Assembly (NCBI GenBank): GCA_003265435.1 | Contig: NOXC01000006.1 | Location: forward strand, 62,001 to 126,000 | Direction: 5' to 3' | Origin: Cellvibrionaceae bacterium AOL6 | GTDB taxonomy: Bacteria > Pseudomonadota > Gammaproteobacteria > Pseudomonadales > Cellvibrionaceae | DNA: 64,000 nucleotides | Shown here: positions 36,663 through 46,642 of the stretch, piece after piece | Layout of the letters: each line of letters starts with the position of its first letter | Numbering within the stretch: position 1 is the first letter of the stretch | The notes under the pieces: generated by a model | The model's database searches: none | The model's input: only the letters and a program-made list of their open reading frames with translations | What the model was told of the DNA's origin: nothing | Position numbers and translations under genes: made by a program

Positions 36663-37595
36663 ATGCAGGACACCACCACTCCGCACGGCCTCTATGTCAA
36701 TCGGCGACGCTTTTTTCAATTGAGCGCTGCCCTCACCGCAGGCACAGCGTTCGGGCTCGACAGCCCGGCCGCGGGTGCACTGGACGAAAAATACCTCGAA
36801 GCACTTGAGGCGCTTGAATGCGCACCCGATCTCACGCTGCCGCAGGAAACGCTTACCCCATTCAAAAACATTGTGCGGTACAACAATTACTACGAATTTT
36901 CGCCGGATAAAAAAGCCCCGGCCATACTCGCTCAAGCACTCGATACCAGTGACTGGCATATTGATATCGGCGGTCTCGTAAAACAGCCCCTCAGGCTATC
37001 TGTTGCGCCCCTACTCGCGCGCGCGCTCGTGCATCGACAATACCGTCTGAGATGTGTAGAAGGCTGGTCTATGGTCATTCCCTGGTGTGGGATTCCGCTG
37101 CACACCATTCTCAGCCAGGTGGACGCGACCCCAGAGGCAAGGTATATCAAATTCACAGGCACGTATGAGCCTGAAGCGATGATCGGCCAGCGCCGCAATG
37201 CCCTCGACTGGCCCTATATCGAAGGCTTACGCTTGGACGAAGCACGCAACCCTCTCACGCTACTCGCACTGGGTTTATACGATAAAGCGCTGACGAAGCA
37301 GAACGGTGCACCACTCAGACTGGTTGTGCCGTGGAAATACGGTTTCAAAAGTATCAAGGCAATTAAAAAAATTGAATTCGTTCACGAGCAACCCGTCACC
37401 ACCTGGATGAAAAAGGCACCTGCCGAATACGGCTTCTATGCCAACGTCAATCCCAGCGTCCCTCACCCACGCTGGAGCCAGCGCCGCGAAGTCCGAATTG
37501 GCGAAGTCAAAAAACGACGTACTGAAATGTTTAATGGCTACGCGCAGTATGTCGAACACATGTACGAAGGTATGTCGTTGAGCGACCATTTTTAA
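36663..37595 (+). CDS. msrP: methionine sulfoxide reductase catalytic subunit MsrP (YedY), molybdopterin
   Basis: 310 residues with a twin-arginine signal (N-R-R-R-F-F-Q-L) so the folded, cofactor-loaded protein is exported by Tat. The molybdenum-ligating Cys is in RLRCVEGWSMVIPW near residue 130. PWKYGFKSIKAIKKIEFV and the C-terminal YANVNPSVPHPRWSQ are family signatures. It repairs oxidised methionines in periplasmic proteins, using electrons from MsrQ. The gene starts 11 bases after the cytochrome gene and overlaps msrQ. Confidence 0.95.
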   Translation: MQDTTTPHGLYVNRRRFFQLSAALTAGTAFGLDSPAAGALDEKYLEALEALECAPDLTLPQETLTPFKNIVRYNNYYEFSPDKKAPAILAQALDTSDWHIDIGGLVKQPLRLSVAPLLARALVHRQYRLRCVEGWSMVIPWCGIPLHTILSQVDATPEARYIKFTGTYEPEAMIGQRRNALDWPYIEGLRLDEARNPLTLLALGLYDKALTKQNGAPLRLVVPWKYGFKSIKAIKKIEFVHEQPVTTWMKKAPAEYGFYANVNPSVPHPRWSQRREVRIGEVKKRRTEMFNGYAQYVEHMYEGMSLSDHF

Positions 37596-38299
37596 TGTTG
37601 TTATTTGATTTTGCGCAGGCATGTAACCGGCATCGAAAACGCTGTGTTCATGGCGCCATTACACTCAGCTTCTTACCTCTGGCCGCACTCGGTATCCGAA
37701 CCGCCACGAACAGGCTTGGCCCCAATCCTTATGAAACGCTCATGGCCGAAAGCGGCCTCTGGAGCATGATATTACTGATCGTAACGTTGCTGATCACACC
37801 GCTTCGCCGCTGGCTCACGTGGCTGTGTCAAGGCTGCCGCGCGCCGTACGGCAAACGTTTGGCAGACTGGAACTTCCTCATCCTTTGCCGCAAAAGCATC
37901 GGCAATGCCTGCCTGTGCTACGCCGTGATTCACGCGCTGGTGTACCTGCACTTTGACCTGCTCTGGTTTTGGCGCGAACTCTGGCTCGATGTGCGGGAAC
38001 GCCCCTTTATTGCCGCTGGCGTGGTAACCCTGCTCGGCTTGCTCCTGCTCGGGCTCAGTTCACCCAAAGCGGTACAAAAGCGCCTGGGCCGTCACTGGCG
38101 ACGACTGCACCGCAGTATCTACGTCATTGCCGTACTTGCGGTGGTTCACACTCTGCTGGAAGCCAAGCCCACCGACCTGCAGCCCTGGTGGTATGCCGCT
38201 CTGATTGCAGTCCTGCTCCTGCATCGATTGCTTGTCTCCGTTTACACCAAACTGAGAAACATCGCCGACGACGGCATGCCCGCGAGCCGTCGCTCGTGA
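37595..38299 (+). CDS. msrQ: haem-binding membrane subunit MsrQ
   Basis: 234 residues, about six membrane segments, a ferric-reductase-like b-type cytochrome that passes quinol electrons to MsrP. Markers are G-P-N-P-Y-E-T-L near residue 42, LGLWSM-like helix (GLWSMILLIVTLLITPLRR), and haem-ligating His in AVIHALVYLHFD, W-R-R-L-H-R and VVHTLLEAK. The start overlaps the msrP stop by one base (TAATG), which shows coupling. No clear terminator follows. Confidence 0.94.
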   Translation: MLLFDFAQACNRHRKRCVHGAITLSFLPLAALGIRTATNRLGPNPYETLMAESGLWSMILLIVTLLITPLRRWLTWLCQGCRAPYGKRLADWNFLILCRKSIGNACLCYAVIHALVYLHFDLLWFWRELWLDVRERPFIAAGVVTLLGLLLLGLSSPKAVQKRLGRHWRRLHRSIYVIAVLAVVHTLLEAKPTDLQPWWYAALIAVLLLHRLLVSVYTKLRNIADDGMPASRRS

Positions 38300-38494
38300 C
38301 CCGCGAACGGCGTGATCTTGCACACAGATGCTGTATTCATCGGCACATGAAGCGCACGCACGCTTCTGACAGGCTCACGAAACCGGGCTTCCCCCCCGCT
38401 GCCGTCTGGAAATGTGGCACGTAAAGTGTTCCCTCAATGCAGCCAAAACGCTATCATCGAAGAGACTTGGATCAACAGGGCTGTTACTTCATCA

Positions 38495-39499
38495 ATGAAG
38501 ACGCTGTATAGAAAGTTAAGCGCCCTCGCGTTGACTTTAGTGCCATTGCTGCTGCATGCACAGGTGCCGGATTACGACTGGCAGCCTGAGGCACGTGATC
38601 CCGTCTCCCTGGAGCGCTTTCGCTGGTACAACAAAACTCCGGACAGCTTTGAGCTGCACCCCGCCCTACAACACCAGAAATTCCGAAGTATCGAAAACGA
38701 TGTGGACGTGGGCTATTTCATCTATCTGCCTGAAAACTACCTGCAGCCCGACTTCGCCACACACCGCTACCCCGTTCTGTACATGCTTCATGATGGCCGC
38801 CCGGGCAATGAGCACAAGGCCCTCAACCGATTTGATGCGCTGTACGACAAGATCCGTCAGGGCACCCTGCCCGAAACCCTGATTGTGTTTACGAATGGTG
38901 GACGACTGCCCTACTACGACCAGGGGGGCGACTACGGCGAACAGGCCATTCTCGAGCTGACCAAACACATCGATAAGCAGTACCGCAGTGTGCCGAACCG
39001 GGTAGGGCGTACGCTGTTTGGCTTCGGCGATGGCGCTCGCGCCAGCCTACGCTACATATTCAAACATCCCGAACTGTTTTCCGGCGCCATCGCGGCCCAT
39101 CCCGGCCTGCAATGGGAGCATCAGGTCAGCAAACAGCAAGGTAGCGAGACTGAGGGCATCACGATTGAAGACCCACTCGACAACGCGTGGGATTTGGCGT
39201 TCTCTTATACAGCCAGGCAGCATGCCTTGAAGATCCAGCTCGCGATTGCGGTGACCGAAAACACCCAGGCCTTCCCGAGCACACTGGCGTTCCACGACTA
39301 TCTCAATCAGCTCAGCGTCGCGCACGAATTTTACGTCCTCGCACCCGGCGAACTCAGCGCCGGTCAAAGCATTGCCCAAGAGGGTGAAAATCCTATGGTA
39401 AACAATGCCTTAGACCAATTCTTACGTCAGCAGCTGCTGATGAGTCGCGCGGGAAAACGGCTCGATGCCGAGATCGGCTCTGTGATTCCTGCGAGCTGA
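38495..39499 (+). CDS. exported esterase-D-fold protein lacking the nucleophile Ser
   Basis: About 334 residues from ATG 38495, which begins a signal peptide ending L-L-L-H-A-Q; the frame is open 27 codons further upstream. It has the putative esterase layout: YPVLYMLHDG, an insert, then RTLFGFGDGARASLRYIFKH at the place where active enzymes have G-L-S-M-G-G. The nucleophile Ser is Gly here (G-F-G-D-G), so it should not work as a serine esterase. HPELFSGAIAAHPGL is typical of the family after the elbow. It may be a binding protein. It lies 96 bases upstream of the Wadjet operon on the same strand. Confidence 0.75.
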   Translation: MKTLYRKLSALALTLVPLLLHAQVPDYDWQPEARDPVSLERFRWYNKTPDSFELHPALQHQKFRSIENDVDVGYFIYLPENYLQPDFATHRYPVLYMLHDGRPGNEHKALNRFDALYDKIRQGTLPETLIVFTNGGRLPYYDQGGDYGEQAILELTKHIDKQYRSVPNRVGRTLFGFGDGARASLRYIFKHPELFSGAIAAHPGLQWEHQVSKQQGSETEGITIEDPLDNAWDLAFSYTARQHALKIQLAIAVTENTQAFPSTLAFHDYLNQLSVAHEFYVLAPGELSAGQSIAQEGENPMVNNALDQFLRQQLLMSRAGKRLDAEIGSVIPAS

Positions 39500-39595
39500 G
39501 CGAAAGCGCCTCCTCGGCTGCCCGGCACGCCAAATTCTGCTAAACTCCCGCTTTGGCTTCGGCCCCCCTGTCGCGATCGTTTTCCAAGTTAAAGC

Positions 39596-41068
39596 ATGTT
39601 TTTCACTGAGCCACGCCTGCACCTTTTCAAGCCTCTGACCGGCAAATATCGGGAACAGGTGATCCAGTGCCTCTGCCTGCTCTACCAACGCCAATACAGT
39701 GCCTCGGCGGACTACGGCTCGTCGCTGTCCCGTGAGACCGTCATCGAGCTTTTCTGTGAAGCTCTCACACGTACCGCAGGTGTCGAACTCGATACCGAAG
39801 AGGGCGAGCAGGATCAACGCTTTCGCAGCGAGCGTGAACTGGCTACCTGGGTGCTTAAGAGCGTACTGGATGCTGGCTGGATCGAACGGCAGGTCGATAC
39901 CGCCACGTTTCAATCGAGCTATCCCTTTTCTCGCACCGGTCGGCTGCTGACACAGGCCCTGCTCGATGTCGACACGGCGAATATTCGCACGCGCCACCGC
40001 AATACGCGCAATACGCTGAACGCCCTCGAGGCCTTTAGCAGCCGCGGTGACGTCTACGACCTGCTCGACGCGCTCGACTATTCAGAACGCATCATCACCG
40101 ATTTCACCGACATCATCACCGAGCTCGATGATCGCAAACGCGAGCTGGTGAAAGAAGTTGAAGCGCGGCAACTCGCACACGAAGCGACGGACCAGTTCTT
40201 CGACTATATGGAAAAGCGCTTCCAACCGGATATCAGCGTGCGCCTGTCGGCCGACAGCGTCGAAAAGCACCGCGACGCGATTCGTCGAGTGATTCACGGC
40301 ATCAAGCGCAAGCCGAAAAGCTTCAAACACGAGGCCGAGCGCGACCTGCGTGCCTGTGCACCGCAATTATGCGAGCACGAACGCAGCTACCTCTACTTCG
40401 CACTCGATACCATTGAGCAGCGCATGCGTAACGCTGCGGAAATTATGCTGCCTGCACTGCGTCGCGCACTGCACGGCTTTACCCGCAGAGCCGATCTGGT
40501 GATTCGTCAACTCAGCTACCTCAATGCACAGGATAACGACGATCTCGTCGACATTTGCCGAGAGCTGGCCGACCTCAACGACACCGAATTTGATGCGCGC
40601 ATGCACGCCGCCTCGGCACAACTCGCCACCCTCGACATGGGTTTGATTGACCCCCGCCAGATAAAATTGCAGGAGCGACGCAAACGCGCCCAGGTCGATA
40701 CCCGCGTCGACGAACCCGTTGATATTGACGATGAAGCACGCAATAGCCTGATGGTGCAGCAGTTGCTGGATCAGGCGTTCTTATTCAACCGCGCCGACCT
40801 GCACGACCACTTGCTACGTGGGCTTCGTCAGGGAGGCCGCATACGCGCGAGTGCCCTGCCCATCGAAAACGCCAGAGACTTGCTCACGTTGGCGCACATT
40901 ATTGAAGCTGGCAGCGTCAACAGTCGCGATTCCGACAAGCAATTTGTCATGCGCTATATCGGCCAGACCGACCCCGAGCACGGCTATTTTCACAGCAGTG
41001 ACGACTTTGAGATCCAATTGATCGACGCCCGCGACGAAAGTGACGCGGCGCCCCGGACCCAACCATGA
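39596..41068 (+). CDS. jetA: Wadjet defence protein JetA (MksF, kleisin-like)
   Basis: 490 residues. The N-terminal part ([19 protein letters not shown], winged-helix-like) and the long helical middle ([20 protein letters not shown]) match the kleisin subunit of MukBEF-like Wadjet/MksBEF complexes. This subunit bridges the SMC dimer and recruits JetB. Identification rests partly on the operon: it is followed by a small MukE-like gene, a large SMC-like ATPase and a Toprim protein in the order expected for JetABCD. The stop overlaps the jetB start (ATGA). The start has only a weak ribosome-binding site. Confidence 0.88.
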   Translation: MFFTEPRLHLFKPLTGKYREQVIQCLCLLYQRQYSASADYGSSLSRETVIELFCEALTRTAGVELDTEEGEQDQRFRSERELATWVLKSVLDAGWIERQVDTATFQSSYPFSRTGRLLTQALLDVDTANIRTRHRNTRNTLNALEAFSSRGDVYDLLDALDYSERIITDFTDIITELDDRKRELVKEVEARQLAHEATDQFFDYMEKRFQPDISVRLSADSVEKHRDAIRRVIHGIKRKPKSFKHEAERDLRACAPQLCEHERSYLYFALDTIEQRMRNAAEIMLPALRRALHGFTRRADLVIRQLSYLNAQDNDDLVDICRELADLNDTEFDARMHAASAQLATLDMGLIDPRQIKLQERRKRAQVDTRVDEPVDIDDEARNSLMVQQLLDQAFLFNRADLHDHLLRGLRQGGRIRASALPIENARDLLTLAHIIEAGSVNSRDSDKQFVMRYIGQTDPEHGYFHSSDDFEIQLIDARDESDAAPRTQP

Positions 41069-41730
41069 TTGAAGAATACTTACAGCCGAAACTTCAGGCA
41101 CTCGGCCTGAGCCTCGAGAGCTTTTCCGAATTAACGCTACGCCTGCTGGACTACGGCGTAATCCATCGCGAAGAAAGTCAGATTGAAGCCCAACTCTACG
41201 ACCGCTTTTTACAGTGCCACGAGTTAGTGGAAGACTATCTCGCCATTTTGCATTTACGCCTGCAACACGACCGGCAGTTTGCGTTCGTGCGCGTCTTCCC
41301 TCCCGGTGCCGAAGTGCCGGGCCTTGCCGACAACGACAGCGGCCCCTACAACGCGGGCCTACGTTATCGACCAAGCCAACAGGAAGTCGCATTAATTTTG
41401 GTGTTGCGCGTGGAATACGAAAACGCCTTGCGCGAGGGACGCGTCGACGATCGCGGCTGTGTCATGATCGCGTTCGAAGCCGTCACGTTTGCCATGAAAA
41501 ATTTACTCAAGCGCAACCTGCCCGAGAACGCACTCGAGCGGAAAGCCCTGTTTAAGCGCCTGCGTCAAATGCGATTAATTCGATTTAATCAGGAGGACGC
41601 GTTTGAAAGCGGTGAAAGCTGGCTGAGCATACAGCCCGACATCACGAGCTTTGTGACCGCCGAGGCGCTCGGTGAGCTGTATCCGCACAGCACTTCTGAC
41701 GAGCACGAGGACACGGCCGATGTTCTGTAA
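41065..41730 (+). CDS. jetB: Wadjet defence protein JetB (MksE, DUF4194-like)
   Basis: 221 residues, the small winged-helix KITE-type subunit. [30 protein letters not shown] and [12 protein letters not shown] are consistent with the DUF4194/MksE family. In Wadjet it binds JetA and helps the SMC motor hold DNA. The gene overlaps jetA by four bases at its start and jetC by 11 bases at its end, so jetA-jetB-jetC are one translational unit with controlled stoichiometry. Confidence 0.9.
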   Translation: MIEEYLQPKLQALGLSLESFSELTLRLLDYGVIHREESQIEAQLYDRFLQCHELVEDYLAILHLRLQHDRQFAFVRVFPPGAEVPGLADNDSGPYNAGLRYRPSQQEVALILVLRVEYENALREGRVDDRGCVMIAFEAVTFAMKNLLKRNLPENALERKALFKRLRQMRLIRFNQEDAFESGESWLSIQPDITSFVTAEALGELYPHSTSDEHEDTADVL

Positions 41731-44700
41731 AAAATTGATTCTCGTAAACTGGGGCAATATCCCGTCTCAGGAAATTGAATTCGGGCCGATTAATTTATTT
41801 TCCGGCGGCAATGGCTCTGGCAAAACGACCGCCGCGGATGCCTTGCAGTCGCTGATGACGGCCGCGCATGAAAATCTGTTTAATTTTAATCCCGGCCAGG
41901 ATGAAACCACACAGCGCGGTCGAGGAGGCAAGCAGGTGCGCACCCTCGCTTCCTATGTGCTCGGATGTGATGACGGCAGTTACGCGCGGCCACGCACCAC
42001 CGACGGTTACATCGGCGCCGTGTTTCATCCCACTCAGGGTGAAGAGGGCGAACGATTCAGCGTCGTCATGTGCATGCGAGCCAGCCTCGATACCGCAGGC
42101 CAATCCCGTCAGGCACGCCTGGATCAATTGCAATTTTTAATTCTGCCTGATGAAGCACTGAGTCTGGAAGAACTCATTCGCGCTGATAAATCCGGAAAAT
42201 ACATCACACCGCTCGATGATCTGCCCCGGCTATTAAGCAAACAGTTCGGCGCGAACAGCGTTGAGAGCTACGATAAAAAAGGGCCCTACCTGCGCAGACT
42301 GTATGCCTTATTTCGCGGTGAACGCGGCGCGCTCAGTGATCGCGAGGCCAAGCACGCGGCGCGCACCTTCTCTAATTTTATGGCCTATAAGCCGGTGCGC
42401 AGCATTCACGATTTTGTTGCGCGCGAAGTCCTCGAGCCCAAGGATCTGAGTGAAGACATTCGCCAGGTCAGTGAGTTGATGAAAACCATCCACACGATGG
42501 AAAGTGAGACTCGTCGTATTAACAGTGCCTTGGAAAATCTGAGCGATGCCAAAACCGCCGCGCAAATTTACATCGACAATTGGAGTGAGCACTGCCTACT
42601 GCGGTACGCCGATCAAATTCGTATCCGTTCGCTGAATCAGCAACAATACCTGCAACTGAAGAAGCAGCAAAACGCCTGCGAGCAACAGCTGCAGGAAACA
42701 CACACGCGCATCGACATTCTCGACGGCAAGCGCGATGTGTTGCAGCAGGCACAGGTAGACATGCTCGCCCAGCGACAGGGCATCGCCGCGCTAAAAAATA
42801 AAGACAGCCTAGAAGCTGATGTTGCGCAACATCAAAAAGCACTCGCCGAACTCACCGGCCCGCTGCTCAACGAAGATCAGAAAATCAGCCGGAACGTGTC
42901 GCACGCGTCGGCCATTTTAAACCTGGGTTATTGGCCTGACGACCTGCCCATTACCTTGAATCAGATTAAAAAGCCTCTGCAAGCCCTGTGCGACGCAGGC
43001 GCGGATACACAGTTGGACGCGGCCAGTCTGCAAACCCGAGACTGGATTGACAACAGCGCCTTAGAACACCGCTTACATAATGTGCTGTCACTGCAAAAGC
43101 CACACAATGCTGCCGTATCAGTGCTTCACGACGGTGAGCCTTCATTGGCACAACAACTTTGGCTCAGCGAAAACAAGAAGCGCGAACAGTGTGAAAAGTT
43201 GCGCGCGCAGGCCCAGCTCAAACAGCGAGAGATGGATCGTCTCGAAAATCAGCACACCAGTTATCCCCCTGCCGTTGAAGCCGCACTCGATGCCATTCGA
43301 CAGCAATGTCCAGAAGCACAGCCTGCAGTGCTGTGCGAATTTGTCGACATCAGCGATCCAGAATGGCAGATGGCGATTGAAGGGTATCTCGGTGGAGCGC
43401 GTTTTGGCATTGTCGTCGACAGCGACTATGAGGCGGAGGCCATTCGCATTGTGCGCAGCTTAGGTGGACGACGAAATACTGCTCGTGTACTCCAAGCGTC
43501 ACGCGCCGCACGCGACGCAGCGCGTTTCGATACCCCCAAAGGCAGTATTCTCGAGGTCATGCACATTGATCACAAGGCGGTTGAACACTACCTTCGCGCC
43601 AGCTATGGCTCGGTGTTGCGCGTGGCCAATGCCGAAGCGCTCAAACATACGGCTCGCGGTCTGACACCCGACGGTTTAGGTTCGGGCAACTACAGTCTGT
43701 TCCGCTGCGACATCGATGACAGCGACCTGGTGTTCGGTGCAGGTGCTCGCTCACGCGCGCTGGAAGCCAAGCGACGGCAATTACAGCAATTGGAGATTCA
43801 AGCGCAAGCTGCGGCGAACACGCTCGACCAATTAAAAACCCTGCGTCAGCATGTTGAGGGCATTCAGAGCATCAACTGTGGTGATTTGATTCACGACATG
43901 CTCGAACACGCTCGTCTGCTACAAGTGAACGAACAGAGATTAAATCAGCTTGATCTAAGTGACTTCAACGAATTGGAAAGCCAGCTCGACACCAATCGCG
44001 AGGACTTACGTGCGCTCGCTGCGGAAGCGAATACGCTGCGTGAAGAAGCCGGCAAGCTGAAAGAAAGTCTTGCCCAGGGTGAAAAAGTCATCCAACGATT
44101 GAGCCGTGAACAAGACCATCTGCAAGAGGCGTGCGAGCAGGCCGAGGCGCAGGTGGAAGCGCTCGCGCGTCGGCACACAGAACTCAAACTCGACACATTG
44201 CTGCCGCCCCTTGAACAAGAAGCCGCCGAACGCGGTAACCGCGATTACGCATCCGAAATTCAGGAAGCCCTGACTCAGTGCGAACGTCAGGAGCGCGTGC
44301 TCTACGAGCGCCTGCTCGAGCACAATCGCAATACCGCTCAATACAGCAGCATTCAGTTCGAAATGCGCAACACGGCCATCGACTCGCTCGACAACCTCAC
44401 CCGTGTGCTCTCCACCCAAGGCGAAATCGAACGCGTGCATCATTCTCTGCGAAATAATGTCTTGGCCGGAAAGCACGAGAAGCTGCTGAGCTTGCGCGAT
44501 AGCTTCAATACCACCTTTGTCAGCAGTTTGTGCCACTCGATTTACCAAAGCATTAACGAGGGGCAACGTACCCTCGATGAACTGAATACCGAGCTCGAGC
44601 ACCATCGCTTCGGTGCCGACCGCGAACGGTTTTATTTTGCTTATGAATGGGTACCCGAATTCCGCGAGTACTGGCGCTTTTTTGAGGAACTGATTCAATC

Positions 44701-45340
44701 CCCGAGTCTCGGCGATGGACAAACCCTGTTTGACGCCGAGCTCAGTGCGGCCTCGACAAAAGTACGCGACCACCTGCTCGAAATGCTGCTCGATCGCGAC
44801 GAGCAACACGCCCTGAACGAGTTGCGCCGTATCAGCGACTATCGCAATTATCGCCACTACGAAATTTTCAAAGAGCCTGAAGGTAAGCAGCCCATTGCGC
44901 TCAGCACCTACGGTACGGGTTCGGGCGGACAGCTCGAAACACCGGCGTATATTATTCGTTCTGCCGCTATCACCTCGGCGTTTCGTTTTAACGAAGGGCG
45001 CAGCCATTGCCGCATGGTACTGGTCGACGAGGCCTTTTCTAAAATGGATGAGACCCGCTCACGGGAGGTGATTCACTACCTCACGGAGACCCTGGGCCTA
45101 CAGCTTATTTTCATCATGCCTTCGAGCAAGTCCGGCCCCTTCCTCGACCTCATTAGTCATCAGGTGGTGTTCAGTAAATGTCCAGCACAAACCCCTGTCG
45201 GTGAGCTGAAGACCCGTGTGCTCGTGGACCGCAAAGTCTGTAATCAGGAAAAAATTCGCAGCCTGTGGGCCAATCACCGTCGGACATTGCGTCAACAGGC
45301 GCAGCTGGACTTTATGGAAGGACTCGTCGAATCCACGTAA
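41720..45340 (+). CDS. jetC: Wadjet defence protein JetC (MksB, SMC-like ATPase)
   Basis: About 1206 residues from ATG 41720 (GAGGA eight bases upstream). Walker A is [17 protein letters not shown] near residue 25-40. Two long coiled-coil arms (about 300-400 and 690-880) flank a hinge-like middle around 520-660 ([20 protein letters not shown]). The C-terminal head has a signature-like [11 protein letters not shown] and Walker [13 protein letters not shown] near residue 1100. This is the loop-extruding motor that detects small circular DNA. A large hairpin follows immediately after the stop. Confidence 0.95.
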   Translation: MFCKKLILVNWGNIPSQEIEFGPINLFSGGNGSGKTTAADALQSLMTAAHENLFNFNPGQDETTQRGRGGKQVRTLASYVLGCDDGSYARPRTTDGYIGAVFHPTQGEEGERFSVVMCMRASLDTAGQSRQARLDQLQFLILPDEALSLEELIRADKSGKYITPLDDLPRLLSKQFGANSVESYDKKGPYLRRLYALFRGERGALSDREAKHAARTFSNFMAYKPVRSIHDFVAREVLEPKDLSEDIRQVSELMKTIHTMESETRRINSALENLSDAKTAAQIYIDNWSEHCLLRYADQIRIRSLNQQQYLQLKKQQNACEQQLQETHTRIDILDGKRDVLQQAQVDMLAQRQGIAALKNKDSLEADVAQHQKALAELTGPLLNEDQKISRNVSHASAILNLGYWPDDLPITLNQIKKPLQALCDAGADTQLDAASLQTRDWIDNSALEHRLHNVLSLQKPHNAAVSVLHDGEPSLAQQLWLSENKKREQCEKLRAQAQLKQREMDRLENQHTSYPPAVEAALDAIRQQCPEAQPAVLCEFVDISDPEWQMAIEGYLGGARFGIVVDSDYEAEAIRIVRSLGGRRNTARVLQASRAARDAARFDTPKGSILEVMHIDHKAVEHYLRASYGSVLRVANAEALKHTARGLTPDGLGSGNYSLFRCDIDDSDLVFGAGARSRALEAKRRQLQQLEIQAQAAANTLDQLKTLRQHVEGIQSINCGDLIHDMLEHARLLQVNEQRLNQLDLSDFNELESQLDTNREDLRALAAEANTLREEAGKLKESLAQGEKVIQRLSREQDHLQEACEQAEAQVEALARRHTELKLDTLLPPLEQEAAERGNRDYASEIQEALTQCERQERVLYERLLEHNRNTAQYSSIQFEMRNTAIDSLDNLTRVLSTQGEIERVHHSLRNNVLAGKHEKLLSLRDSFNTTFVSSLCHSIYQSINEGQRTLDELNTELEHHRFGADRERFYFAYEWVPEFREYWRFFEELIQSPSLGDGQTLFDAELSAASTKVRDHLLEMLLDRDEQHALNELRRISDYRNYRHYEIFKEPEGKQPIALSTYGTGSGGQLETPAYIIRSAAITSAFRFNEGRSHCRMVLVDEAFSKMDETRSREVIHYLTETLGLQLIFIMPSSKSGPFLDLISHQVVFSKCPAQTPVGELKTRVLVDRKVCNQEKIRSLWANHRRTLRQQAQLDFMEGLVEST

Positions 45341-45347
45341 CGCCAAG

Positions 45348-45399
45348 TGGCGCAAAACGCGGGCGCAACCCGTGTTTCGCGCCAGATGATATTTTTTTT
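45348..45399 (+). terminator. long hairpin plus T-run between jetC and jetD
   Basis: A 16-base imperfect stem (left arm 45348-45363, right arm 45369-45384, one A-C mismatch and one G-U) with a five-base loop starts eight bases after the jetC stop. Eight T (45392-45399) come seven bases after the stem. The gap is longer than in a standard terminator, so it may be a partial terminator that lowers jetD expression, or a processing site. Confidence 0.5.
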
Positions 45400-45478
45400 A
45401 CAAAGCTTCTCGCATTACAGGATAATTTGATTTACATTTAGGGCATGGGTTTCAGCTACGGCAAGGTGTCTTTTAGCC

Positions 45479-46642
45479 ATGATGAACACATTCCGCACGC
45501 GACCCAATTGGGTCGATGAAGAACCGCTGATACAATCTATACTGAATCACTTTCTGGATCAGGTGGATGTCAGCGCCAAGCCCCTGTTTCGCATCAACGA
45601 GCGCAACACACCAGAGCTCTACGATCACGCCCACGATGACCCCCGCTACCTATGGGATCTGGTCAAAACGCTCGACAACGAATACCACATTTTTACCGTC
45701 AAAAAACAACGCAATCGCTCTGGCCGTGAGAGCTATGAGAATGCTCAGTTGTTTTTCAACGCGGAGAAAGAAGGCCAGATCCGCGAGTGGCTGAACCGCC
45801 CCGCGTTCGACCCCTACACGCTAACCTGGAACCAAAGCTTCCACAAAATCCGGCACCTATTTGAAGACGAAGGCCGTGCCTTGGAACGCCCACTGAGAGT
45901 GGAGGGCAAAAGTGCCGGTGAGGTGCTGCAGGCCTTTGCGGAGTTGTCGCGCGAAATAAAAACACCGCAAACCTTGCGCAATCTCAGTGCAAAATGTTTT
46001 TGGGGCGATTCGAAATTTCTCGATGCACATCAGGAACTGGTCAACGCCCTCTTCCCGCTAGCCAGTCAGGCCATACTTCCCCGGCCGATGATGTTGAACA
46101 TCGCGCTGCCCGAGCGTTTTACCGAAGTCCTTTTTATAGAAAACCTCGACAGTTTTCTGATGATGAAGTTGCGCGCCCAAACTGAACCAAGCCTCATGCA
46201 CACCGCTTTGGTTTACAGCGCAGGATTTAAAGGCACCTCACCGGGAGTCAGAAAGCGCGGCGAAGTGGTATTCAGTGTACTGACCGCGTCCTCCACCGAG
46301 AGTTTACGCGAATTTGAACGCTGGTGGCTCGACCAGCACAATACCGACATCCACTGTTTTTTCTGGGGCGATATGGACTACGCGGGCATGGCCATTCTCA
46401 GTGCCCTGCGCCGTTCCTTCCCAAATATTCAGGCCTGGCGCCCGGGATACCGACATATGCTTGCCTTTCATGAGCAGGGGCACGGCCATAAAATTCGCGA
46501 CAGTAAAAAAATGCAGCAACTCGACCCACGTCACACAGGCTGCGAATTTGCGGACAACGTTTTGCTGCCTGCAATTCGAGCAAGCCAGCGCTTTCTCGAT
46601 CAGGAAATCATCGCGGAACGAGATTTCAGTCGCGAATTATAA
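45479..46642 (+). CDS. jetD: Wadjet nuclease JetD (MksG, Toprim domain)
   Basis: 387 residues. The N-terminal arm (WVDEEPLIQSILNHFLDQ) is helical. The C-terminal Toprim-like fold has the conserved Glu in VLFIENLDSFL and the D-x-D in FFWGDMDYAGMAIL near residue 297. JetD is the subunit that cuts plasmid DNA after the JetABC motor has trapped it. The gene is 138 bases after jetC, the only non-overlapping junction in the operon, and a hairpin lies in the gap. Its stop codon abuts the stop of the convergent TonB receptor gene (six-base overlap of the reading frames). Confidence 0.9.
   Translation: MMNTFRTRPNWVDEEPLIQSILNHFLDQVDVSAKPLFRINERNTPELYDHAHDDPRYLWDLVKTLDNEYHIFTVKKQRNRSGRESYENAQLFFNAEKEGQIREWLNRPAFDPYTLTWNQSFHKIRHLFEDEGRALERPLRVEGKSAGEVLQAFAELSREIKTPQTLRNLSAKCFWGDSKFLDAHQELVNALFPLASQAILPRPMMLNIALPERFTEVLFIENLDSFLMMKLRAQTEPSLMHTALVYSAGFKGTSPGVRKRGEVVFSVLTASSTESLREFERWWLDQHNTDIHCFFWGDMDYAGMAILSALRRSFPNIQAWRPGYRHMLAFHEQGHGHKIRDSKKMQQLDPRHTGCEFADNVLLPAIRASQRFLDQEIIAERDFSREL

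Noticed and set aside
44006-45007. 333-codon open frame on the minus strand
   Set aside because: Antisense to the conserved head domain of jetC; no start signal or motif.
38495-46642. Mobile island carrying Wadjet
   Set aside because: I found no integrase, transposase, tRNA target or flanking direct repeats, and base use looks like that of the neighbours; transfer remains possible but is not shown.
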